Assembly: GCA_032717465.1 (NCBI GenBank)
Contig: CM064713.1
Coordinates: 6,123,001 to 6,187,000, forward strand
DNA from: Coenobita brevimanus
Lineage: Eukaryota > Arthropoda > Malacostraca > Decapoda > Coenobitidae
Reading direction: 5' to 3'
Length of the DNA: 64,000 nt
Shown here: positions 55,028 to 64,000 of the stretch, one piece after another
Layout of the letters: each line of letters opens with the position of its first letter
Numbering within the stretch: the stretch's first letter is position 1
Notes under the pieces: generated by a model
What the model was told of the DNA's origin: nothing
Seen by the model: the letters and a program-made list of their open reading frames with translations, nothing else
Database searches by the model: none
Position numbers and translations under genes: made by a program

Positions 55028-55208
55028 CTTACTTAATTGTTCTTACCTAATTGTGTCTTTACAGGAATGAGTCAAGCTCGTACTGTCCCATGTTTTAAAC
55101 CATATTTATCGTACATATCCTTAAATTTGTGAATTGTTTTGGAACACACTATTTCATTCGGTAGCACATTCCATTGATCAATTGCTCTGTTTGGGAAACT
55201 GAATTTCC

Positions 55209-56477
55209 ATAACAGATAAAATATATAATAACATGGACTCTAAACAAGTTACACTGTTAACCTTGTGTGACCTCTCCAAAGCTTTTGATAGTATTAGTCA
55301 CGACATTCTTTTAAGTAAATGTGCTAAGCTTAACACTGACTGCTTCTGGTTCAAAAGTTACCTAGAAAATAGGACTCAATCTGTCCGCCTGAGCAACACT
55401 ATATCTGATAAATTGAATGTAGCTTACGGGGTCCCTCAAGGCTCAATCCTTGGTCCTGTCTTGTTTACCATCTATGTTAATGACCTTGCTGAGAGTATAA
55501 ATGGATGTTCTTTGGTGCAATATGCTGATGATACCCAATTTCTCCATGCTGACACTATAAATAATCTCAAGGCTCTTATCTCCAAAACAGAAGGAACCTT
55601 AAGGATTGCAAAACATTATTTTCTTAAAAATGGACTTATGCTAAATTCAAGAAAAACACAATGTATCTTCATAGGTAATAGACGATTTCTATCACATATT
55701 CCTCCTAACACTGTCATAAATTGATCTGGTGAGCACATTTACCCGAGCACTAGTGTAAAAAATCTAGGTGTCTATATCGACAGATATATGCTTTTTGATG
55801 TGCATATTATTGAATTAAATAAGAAAGTCATGGGAACACTTATGTTCATAAATCAAATATGTGAAAACTTTGATAAGTCAACTCGAAAAATTGTTGTACA
55901 GTCTCTAGCTCTTAGCATAATAAATTACTGTATAGGTATATGGGGTACGACAAATGATACCTTACTTCACCAAGTTCAGAAATTACAAAATTTTGCAGCT
56001 AAAATAGCTATCGGGGGAGCAAGAAAGTATGACCATGTAACCCCCATCATAAAGGAATTAAAGTGGTTAAAGATTAAAGATAAACATATTTTTGACAGAT
56101 GTACGACTGTTTATATGGCTGTCAATGGTTTTTATCCGGAGTGGTATCTAAAGTTGTCCACTGTCACTGAAAACACAGCCAGTACAACAAGACAGCGAAA
56201 TAACCTTTTTGTGCCTAGAGCCAGAACAAACTCTGGAGCCAGAGCCATCACCATACTAGGACCCAAACTGTGGAATAATTTACCTACTGATATCACTCAT
56301 TCCGGAAGAATACATGTTTTCAAATCTAAACTTAGGGAGTTAATTTTAAGTGATTTGTAGTTGATATTATCATGTATCGAATATGACATGACTATTTTTG
56401 TCTGTGACTTTGTATACCGATTTGTAAGAATAACCATATTTTATGGAAATAAAGTATTTGAACTTGAACTTGAACTT
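55209..56477 (+). mobile_element. Other non-LTR retrotransposon, (TTGAAC)n tail, 5'-truncated
   Basis: Plus-strand insertion in the 3' part of A4, with an RT C-terminal portion, AATAAA-like signal, and a tail of three TTGAAC units. It does not match the other LINE families in the window. The short-repeat tail suggests the CR1/L2/Rex1 side of the tree, but I am unsure of the clade. Confidence 0.8.
55233..56360 (+). pseudogene. Reverse transcriptase of the (TTGAAC)-tailed LINE, one stop codon
   Basis: Two pieces in the same frame, 55233-55724 and 55788-56360, are separated by a TGA at 55722-55724 with the frame otherwise open. The RT palm shows CDLSKAFDSISHDIL, YGVPQGSILGPVLF and catalytic YADD at residues 97-100, then VKNLGVYIDRYM after the stop. 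The C-terminus ends GPKLWNNLPTDITHSGRI. The N-terminal RT fingers and the endonuclease are absent. Confidence 0.85.
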
Positions 56478-56783
56478 ATCATCTCTCTTCTTATGCAGTT
56501 TTTTGCAGTGTCCTCTTGCTGATGCTTCTCCATATGTTAAGTAATCATTTATGTCTATTTTCTCCTTTCCTGGCATGCACTTATATAGCATTATCATGTC
56601 ACCTCTTTTCCTTCTCTCCTGTAGTGTTGGTAGATTCAGTTTATTTAGTCTTTCTTCGTAGCTTAGGTCCCTTAAGCTTGGTATCCATCTTGTAGCGGCC
56701 CTTTGAACTTTTTCAATCTTGTCTATATGCTTTTTGAGATGAGGACTCCAGACTACTGATGCATATTCCAGGGCTGGTCTAAT

Positions 56784-58534
56784 CTATCTATCTATCTATC
56801 TATCTATAGCCCGACGCCCTAATCCCGCAAAGGGTGGCCGCAGACAAAACGCCTCCAAGTCACTCTGTCACCCACCATTTGACTACCCTCCCGCCAACTC
56901 ACCCCCCCCTCCCTCATATACCTCTCGACTCCATCTCTCCACCTCATCCTCGGTCTACCCCTCCCTCTCCCTCCCTCCACCTCACCTACATACACCCTCT
57001 TAGTCAGTCTTTCATTCTCCATTCTCTCCATATGTCCAAACCACCTCAGTGTATTTCTCCAAATCTTCTCAACCACATCCACATCCACACCACAACGTTC
57101 CTTCACTTCTTCATTCATCAACCTGTCCCTCCAAGTCACTCCACATGCTCCTCTCAAGTAACTCATTTCCACTGCTCTCACTCTTGACTTGTTCCCCTCT
57201 TGCAAGGTCCACGCCTCGCTTCCATACGTCAGGGTAGGGATCACAATACCATCATGCAGTGACTTCTTAACTTCCATACTCACCTCCCTATTTCTCATCA
57301 CTGCTTTCAGTGTACCAACAACCTTCCTTCCCTGCTGTACCCTTTCACGTACTTCATCCCCCAAAGTTCCATCCTTACTCATCACACTACCCAAGTACTT
57401 GAATGCACTCACATTCTCCATATCCTCACCATCCAACCTCACTGCACACTCTGCGACTTCATTCCTCTCAAACACCATAACTTTACTTTTGTTTACATTA
57501 ACTTTCAGCTTCCTCCTCCTACAAACTGTCCCAAATTCATTCACCAAACCTTGCAACTCCCATTCATCTTCACTCAACAATACTGTATCATCAGCAAACA
57601 GCAACACCGGAAGCTTCCAAATCTCACCCTCATTCATTAGTGCCAGCCCCACATCCACTGCCCTACCTTGCACCTCCTTTACAACCCCATCCATATATAT
57701 ATTAAACAGCCATGGAAACATCACACACCCCTGTTTCAGTCCAACACTGAGATCAAAGAACTCACTCAGCTCACCATCCACTCGCACCGTAGCCCTAGCT
57801 CCTTCGTACATACTCTTCACAGCACTCAACAATTTCCCCTCCACTCCATATATTCTTAATACCTTACACATACCTTGCCTATCTATTCTGTCATAAGCTT
57901 TCTCCAAGTCCATGAAGGCAGCATACACTTTCCTTCCCTCCTCTAGATACTTCTCCACTTAACATCTTAGAACAAATATCTGATCTACACACCCTTTTCC
58001 CTTCCTAAATCCCCCTTGTTCTTCTCCAACTAGCTCCTCTGTCATATACCTAACCCTATCAATGAGTATTCTACCATATATTTTACCCGTCACACTAAGA
58101 AGGCAAATACCCCTATGGTTACCACATACTTCTCTCTCCCCTTTTCCTTTGTACAGAGGAACAATTATACCTGATTTCCAGTCCTCTGGAACCCTTCCCT
58201 CTTCCCAAGCCAATCTACATAACTTCCATATCCACTCCACAACAATCTCACCCCCATACCTAAGCATTTCACCACACACTCCATCAATTCCTGGGGCCTT
58301 TCCCAGCTTAATCTTCTTCATCGCTTCCACTACTTCCGCCCTAATGATCTCTTCCTCCCTCCTCTCATCTCTTCTTCTCCCAGCCATTCCCCAACCACTT
58401 ATAGTCACACTGCTCTCACTCTCTACATTCAACAAATCCTCAAAGTGCTCCTTCCATCTCCTAAATTTCTCTCTCTTCTCCACCAACAGTCTATTATTCG
58501 TATCTTTCACTCCTCTATTATTTCCCCTTTCACA
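56784..58534 (-). mobile_element. RTE-clade LINE (R6) in A4, with 10-bp target duplication
   Basis: CTGGTCTAAT flanks the element at 56774-56783 and 58535-58544. The 3' end on the minus strand, GGCGTCGGGCTATAGATAG, equals that of R5. 5'-truncated before the RT. The insertion breaks the CR1-A thumb region. Confidence 0.93.
56819..58510 (-). pseudogene. RTE ORF2 RT and C-terminus (R6), single nonsense codon
   Basis: One frame, interrupted only by a TAA at 57959-57961, where R5 has a TTA codon (DQIFVLRC then VEKYLE). Upstream 57959-58510 has KIKLGKAPGIDGVCGEML and EQGGFRKGKGCVDQIF; downstream 56819-57958 (379 codons) has FMDLEKAYDRI, GLKQGCVMFPWLFN, FADDTVLLSE and the complete C-terminus ending FVCGHPLRD. 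The Ser-to-Phe change in CVMSP to CVMFP sits next to the active site region. Confidence 0.9.
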
Positions 58535-58544
58535 CTGGTCTAAT

Positions 58545-60930
58545 GAATGATGTTATTATCCTTCTTAGCATGTCTTCATTTATGTATATGAATGCTATTC
58601 TCATATTTGCAAGCAGTGTATACATGTTCCATACCTTCTCGCTGATGTGGTCAACCGGAGATAGTCTGATATTGATAATCACATCCAGGTCTTTCTCTCT
58701 TTCTGATGTGTATAGGGTTTTATTTCCCAACTTATAATCCCAATCAGGTCTTTTTCCAATTTTACCAAACTTGATCACATGACACTTGTCCACATTGAAT
58801 TCCATTTGCCATGTACTACTCCATTCATGAAGTTTATTTCATTCTTCTTGTAGCTCTTTACAAGAGACTGTGTTGGTAATTCTCCTTTGTATTTTTGCAT
58901 CATCTGCAAATATATTCAGATAGCTCTCATTTCCAGTGTTACTGTTTATATCATTTATATACACTAAAAACATGATTGGTGCCAGCACTGAACTCTGTGG
59001 TACTCCACTAGTCACTTCTTTCCATGATGAGTAGTTTCCTCTTAGTACTGTCCTCATTTCTCTTTTTATGAGAAAGTCTTGCATCCAAAAAACAGTTTGC
59101 CTCGAATTCCTCCTTGATGGTACAGTTTCCATAAAAGTCTTTGGTGTGGTACTGTGTCAAAAGCCTTCTTGAAATCTAAATAGATACTGTCCACCCATCC
59201 TTCCCTTTCCTGTATTGTGTTTGTTACTCTGTCATAGTACCTCAACAGATTAGTAACACATGATTTTCCTTTTCTGAAACCAAACTGTCTTTCTGTTATC
59301 ATACTGTGTTCTTCTAGATGATTTACCCAAGCTTTTCTTATAAGTTTTTCTAATACCTTCCTTACAACACTGGTCAGTGATACTGGTCAGTAGCTGAGTG
59401 GATTTTGTCTATTTCCTTTCTTGAATAAGGGGACAATATTTGCTTTTTTCCAAATATCAGGTAGTTTACCTTGACTCAAGGATTTCTTGAAAATTAAAAA
59501 TAATGGTTTACTTAACTCCTTTGCACATTCTCGTAATACCCAACATGAAATTTCATCAGGACCACTTGCTTTTCCTCTGTCTGCTCTACTTAACTCCTCC
59601 TGTATTACTTTTTCTGCTATTTGTATATCTGATAGTATGTGTGGACATGCATGTTCCACATAGTCCCTCTCAAAATTTTTTTCTTCTGTAAAAACTAATT
59701 GGAAATTCTTATTTAGTGCTTCACAAATATCTTTCTCTTGTGTATAAGTGATTCCCTCGTCCATAATGGATTGTATTATATCTTTTACTTTGGTTTTGCT
59801 TCTGATATAGCTGTAAAACAGCTTTGGTTGATCACTACTTTTATTTATTATATCCTCCTCAAACTGTTTTTGGGCTTCCCTCCTTATTCTTGTATAGTCG
59901 TTTCTTGCCTGTTTGTAATTATTATACACCCTTTCACTATTGTGTCTTCTGTATCTATTGCACAACAAATCTCTTCTTTCTTTTGATTTTTTACATTCTG
60001 TATGGAACCATTTCTGTATTTTCTTATCTGCTTCTTTGTGCTGTGGGATGTACTTCTGGACTCCTATTTCATAAAATTCACAAAATTTTTTATATACAGC
60101 ATTTAAATCTTGTCCTCTAAGCTCATTTTCCCAATCAACTTCTAAGAAATACTTCTTTTAGCTCTTGATAATTTCCCTTCTTATAGTTTAGGCTCTTTTT
60201 GTAACTGTCATTGCTGTTTAGTATGTCATATGCTATCCTGAAGTTATAATTTAGTACTGCATGATCGCTTTTGCCGAGTGGAGGGTGATATATTAAACTG
60301 TCAATATCATTTTCTTGCCTAGTAAATATTAGATCTAGCACTGAAGGTACATCAAGTCCTCTTTTTCTGGTGGTTTCCCTCACATGTTGCGTTAAGAAAA
60401 ACTCTTGTACGAGATCCAGGAGCTTTTGGTCCCAACAGCTTTCTTGACTATTTATATCTAGAGTATTCCAATTTATATTTGTATTGAAGTCCCCAGTTAG
60501 CATAATTCTTTCCGATTTCTCTTCCATTTTATGTAGTAATGATCTTAAACTCTGAATTGTACTCTCTGCCAGGTCCTCATATTCGTCTCTTTCCCATGTG
60601 TTTGATATGGGTGGCATGTACTAATTGGCTACAATTACTTTACCTTCATATATGTCGATCTCTACTGCAATCAGTTCTACTTGTGATGGTATATCTAGTT
60701 TTATTTTCTTGACTTTTAGATTTTTCTTAGTTAATATTATAATTCCTCCTCCTTTTTTTAAATTTCTGTCTCTTCTCCATATAATGTATTCCTCTAAGTT
60801 TAGTATGTCATTGGATATCCTTGCTGTTAATTTTGTTTCAGTTATTCATATTATTTGTGGTTCATTTTCTCTGACATAATCATTCATCTCTAGTAATTTA
60901 GATACCGTTTCATCCACATTTGAGTACATC
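58545..60930 (-). pseudogene. CR1-A ORF2 of A4, few lesions
   Basis: Frames: 60135-60617 (endonuclease, GDFNTNINW, KSDHAVLNYN), 59387-59968 (linker and RT fingers, CEALNKNFQLVFTEEKNFE), 59066-59302 and 58839-59132 (RT palm, DSIYLDFKKAFDTVPHQRL; FADDAKI) and 58530-58805 (thumb). A few single-base changes break the frame (for example near 60160, 59390, 59090 and 58840). It gives the unfilled version of the RTE target in A2. Confidence 0.88.
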
Positions 60931-61140
60931 AACTTTATCATCTTGTTTCTATATTTGTCATGACATGGTTCTACTACCTTCCTCCTTTTTCTTCCATCCT
61001 GTTTCTGTACCACTTTCGTACCTGCAATCCTATTACTTTGTACAAAAATTTCTTCTTCTCCTCTTCTGATCTTCCCTCATTTTTTGTTTTTGCTTCCTCC
61101 CTTTTCTCTTTCAGTAATTCCAGTTCCTCTTGTGTGTGTG

Positions 61141-62860
61141 TATTTACCTATTTGTATTTACCTATTTGTAGTATAGAGGAATTGAGCAATGCTCGTGTTG
61201 TCCTGTCTCCATATCCACATTTATCAAGTCTACCTTTACACACATGAATGTTTTTCTCATGCACCACCTCTTTGTCTAAGTTGTTCCAAATATTTAAGAA
61301 TATACCTAATTGTAATATACACGGAATGTACTATGCACGTGGGTTTCCATCGCTGTTTCTCAATAAGTCGAATTTAACTTTAAACTCGTTTAAGTTTTTA
61401 GACTGGACGATCTCTTTGTCCAGGCTATTCCATAAGTCTATACTTCTGTAAGGAAAGCTATATTTCTTGATATCCTTCAAGCAGCTTGACTTTTTCAATT
61501 TCATTCCATGTCCTCTTGTTGCTCTCTTATCCCATACAAACAGATCTTCTTTGTCAATTTTATCTACTCCCACCATGGTCCTGAACACTGCAATCATGTC
61601 TCCCCTCTTTCTCCTTTCCTCTAACGAAGGCAAATCCAGTTTTTCCAGCCTCTCTCTGTATGACAGGTCTGTCAGACTGGGGACCATCTTGGTTGCTGTT
61701 CTTTGTATTCTCTCAATCTTGTTTATATCTTTCTTTTTGTGTGGGCACCACACTACCGCTGCATATTCTAACCTGGGGCGGATCATGGCCACTATCAATT
61801 TTTTCATCATCTCATCCATATAATGAAATGCTACTATTATGTTAGTCAAGAGTTTATAAGTCTTTCCAACTATCTTGTTAATGTGCTTTTCTGGTGACAA
61901 ACTATCTTGGACCAGCACTCCCAAATCTTTCTCTTCTCTCCTTTTTGTGATTAATTCATTACCCAAAAAATAATTCAGTGATGGTCTCCTGGTACTTTTA
62001 CCCATTTCCAATATTTTACATTTCTTTACATTAAATTTCATTTCCCACGTCCGGCTCCAATTGTATATCCTATCCAAATCCTCCTGCAGTATTTTACAAT
62101 CCTCCTCAACCTCTATCTTCCTCAAGATCTTTACATCATCAGCAAACAGACTCGCATAACTGTTCACTCCATCTACCATATCATTTACGTAAATCAGGAA
62201 CATTACTGGCGCCAACACTGAGCCTTGAGGGACTCCACTTGTTACTTCCCTCCATCCAGACATCTTTTCCTTTATTACTGTCCTCATTTGTCTGTCTCTC
62301 AAAAAGTCTCTCATCCATTCCAGAAGTTTCCCCTTTAGTCCTCCTATATATTCTAGTTTCCACATTAGTCTCTTATGAGGTACCTTGTCAAAGGCCTTCT
62401 CTAAGTCTAAGTACACACAATCCACCCAACCATCTCTCTCCTGTACCACATCAATCGCTCTTGAGTAAAAGCTCAACAAGTCTGATACACATGACCTTCC
62501 ACTTCTGAATCCAAACTGACATTCAGCCAAAATATTCATCTCTTCCAGATATTTTATCCATCTGTCTTTCAGGATTCTCTCACACAATTTTGCGACCATG
62601 CTGGTTAGAGACACTGGTCTATAATTCAGGGGTTCTTCCCTGTTTCCTCCCTTGTAAATTGGTACCACATTTGCCCTCTTCCATTCTTGTGGCACTTTCC
62701 CCTCTTCCAGTGAGCATACAATTAAACTGTGAATTTTATCCGCCAGTTGTTCTCTGCATTCCTTCAGTACCCAATTAGAAATTCCATCAGGTCCTGGGGC
62801 TTTCCTTATATCTTGAGTTTCCAGTAATTTATACACTTCCTGTACCTCCACTTTTATATC

Positions 62861-62861
<1 letters not shown>
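61141..62861 (-). mobile_element. CR1-type LINE family B, copy B2
   Basis: The 3' end has two 14-bp units AAATAGGTAAATAC followed by (AC)n, then the truncated 5' end of A4. The 5' border is at a (GT)n array (62862-62895), the same element position at which B1 stops. Only the RT part is present. Confidence 0.88.
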
Positions 62862-62897
<36 letters not shown>

Positions 62898-63142
62898 CAG
62901 TAGTGAGTGAGTGAGTGATTGAGTGGAGTGAGTGAGAATGATGAGCGAGTAAGTGAGACTAGGGGGGGTGGATAATAGGGCTGTGTGGCCTTCTTGCTTC
63001 CTTCCCTTTCCTCCCACTCTCTCCCACCCCCACTTGTCTCCCTCCTGTCCCCCCATCCTACCCCACTCCTGCTTGTCTCCCTCCCCATCCCCCCACCCAC
63101 CCCCATCCCCACTTGGCTTGCTGCCTGCTGCCTGCCTCTCAA
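61331..63142 (-). CDS. CR1-B reverse transcriptase, open frame (B2)
   Basis: An open frame of 603 codons, but the first ~95 residues translate the C-rich tract and the (GT)n array (a run of His-Thr) and are probably not element protein. From about residue 95 the RT is complete: KAPGPDGISNWVL, NYRPVSLTSMVAKLCERIL, CQFGFRSGRSCVSDLL, VYLDLEKAFDKVPHKRL, TSGVPQGSVLAPVMF and catalytic FADD at 333-336. The C-terminus is typical of CR1 (RTATKMVPSLTDLSYRERL). No stop codons; likely recent. Endonuclease and ORF1 absent. Confidence 0.85.
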
Positions 63143-63150
63143 TTGCCTAG
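62862..63150. repeat. (GT)n, GAGT-rich and C-rich tract upstream of B2
   Basis: GT repeats (62862-62895), then GAGTGAGTGAGT-type sequence, GAGACTAGGGGGGGTGG and a C-rich tract with recurring CTTGTCTCCC. The same order occurs at 52706-52930 on the 3' side of B1. Confidence 0.8.
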
Positions 63151-63237
63151 AAGCATCTTACACTGCATTTCCCACCCACATTACCTTCCTGCACATGATA
63201 TCTGCTGTCCCATTTTTTAGCAATGATATCGTTTATG

Positions 63238-63446
63238 AGGATTCATTCATTCATTCATTCATTGCCAGACGCCATGCATCCCAGACGGGGTGGCCAAGGG
63301 CTTAGAGTTAACTGTTTTACAGGGAGGGGCACTAATCCTCCACCAACCCCACTTGACACGTAGGGATGCCAACAGCATCTGGTGTTCCCAGGCGGTCACC
63401 CATCCAAGTACTAACCAGACCCAACGTTGCTTAACTTCGCTGATCG
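63238..63446 (-). mobile_element. 5S-rRNA-derived SINE, copy 2, 5'-truncated
   Basis: Same family as 21989-22227: (ATGA)n tail, GGCGTCTGGCAATG, the shared 3' half, then 5S rRNA-like sequence at 63367-63446 (about 80 nt; the first ~38 nt of the 5S head are missing). The truncation removes the start of the Pol III transcript but leaves the internal boxes. Confidence 0.92.
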
Positions 63447-63489
63447 CATCATTATATTGATTAAGGTAAATGAGAGACTGGGTTTGGGT

Positions 63490-64000
63490 CTGGAATGCAT
63501 CTCTGGCTTTTCTTCAGTATCTTAAGGGGAAAATTGTTTCAATATCTGACATACTTGCTGACTGAACACTCTCACCGGTAAAAAACACTGCCAGATATCA
63601 GGGTATGGGTGTATGATGACACCTCTCAATGTCGTTCCCTGAAGGTACATCTGCACATAGGAAGTGGATGTGCACACTCTACTGCTTGGTGAACTGAGTG
63701 AACTGAATACAGTGAAAGATGCCACTGTTGTCTGTCAGCTGCTGCTCCTATGGTACCCCACAGTCACAGAAAACAGCTTCCAGTTTCTCGATGATGCTCA
63801 AACAAGACTGCAGCCTTAGACGACGCCATACAGCAAATAATCATGGCCCAAAGTTAATGAGAGTAAAGTATGGTTGACCTTCGCAGTGGGTGATGTCCAT
63901 CCTGACCCTCTGCCAGATCCCCTCCACTTCCAGGATCCCTCTCAACCAGTTCGCAGGTGCTGGGTCAACAGACTGGCACACTTAACAATTTGCCACAACC
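63490..64000 (-). pseudogene. LTR-retroelement integrase fragment, runs off the window
   Basis: The minus strand reads an integrase-like core in broken frames: CQSVDPAPANWLRG, IWQRVRMDITH (first Asp of the DDE), YFTLINFGP, FAVWRRLRLQS, LTDNSGIFH (second Asp). The spacing fits Gypsy-type integrases or their domesticated relatives. An in-frame TGA/TAG occurs at several points, so it is a relic. The rest lies beyond 64000. Confidence 0.65.

Larger units (their letters stand above)
55026..61131 (-). mobile_element. CR1-type LINE family A, copy A4, split twice
   Basis: The 3' end has two AATTAGGTAAGAAC-type units beside (GT)n; the element runs to about 61131 in the ORF1-ORF2 linker, where it is 5'-truncated next to GT repeats and the B2 3' end. 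It is interrupted by a plus-strand LINE (55209-56477) and RTE R6 (56784-58534). Very similar to A2. Confidence 0.9.

Noticed and set aside
62829..63142. His-Thr-rich and Gly-rich N-terminus of the CR1-B protein as a real domain
   Set aside because: It translates the (GT)n array and the C-rich tract; B1 has a different sequence beyond the same point.
1..64000. Host protein-coding gene or tRNA gene
   Set aside because: All recognisable protein motifs belong to transposable elements, and the only tRNA-like sequences are SINE heads with SINE bodies attached.

Overview
This window is eukaryotic and made almost entirely of transposable elements. I find no convincing host gene, tRNA gene, operon or CRISPR array. 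The mixture (Bel/Pao LTR elements, RTE-, CR1- and Jockey-type LINEs, piggyBac-, Tigger/pogo- and mariner-type DNA transposons, very long GT and GATA microsatellites, a tRNA-derived SINE and a 5S-rRNA-derived SINE) fits an arthropod. A repeat-rich decapod crustacean is my best guess, but that is inference.

Layout. 1-8100: a decayed Bel/Pao element (+) split by a Jockey-like LINE (121-1929) and by a TTAA-flanked transposon (4012-7329) that holds a second Jockey-like LINE. 8113-10398: an RTE 3' fragment, a SINE with a 12-bp target duplication and a piggyBac remnant. 10399-19150: two CR1-type LINEs (family A, minus strand) and two tRNA-derived SINEs, joined through (GT)n arrays. 19164-22859: a TTAA element, then a short LTR element whose interior holds 71-bp tandem repeats and a 5S-derived SINE. 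22909-26815: a Tigger-type transposon with a second one nested in it. 27190-36171: a piggyBac C-terminal remnant, an RTE LINE, and a TTAA element holding an RTE copy (itself split by a SINE), a 38-bp minisatellite and a Tigger-like element. 36902-41567: a PIF/Harbinger-like element holding the longest RTE copy, which carries a Tigger-like insertion. 42051-42981: a fold-back mariner. 44446-52705: a CR1-A copy split by a long inverted repeat (each arm with its own TTAA insertion) and by a mariner. 52706-63150: a head-to-tail train of CR1-B, SINE, CR1-A and CR1-B joined by (GT)n. 63238-64000: a second 5S-derived SINE and a retroelement integrase fragment.

How the parts work together. RTE LINEs supply 3' ends that at least two SINE families copy. 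CR1-A, CR1-B and the tRNA-derived SINE all end at (AC)n/(GT)n arrays and share a similar terminal motif, which suggests one microsatellite-directed insertion system. The TTAA elements and the Tigger and mariner relics look non-autonomous or dead. Many junctions can be dated relative to one another because other copies in the window show the uninterrupted sequence.
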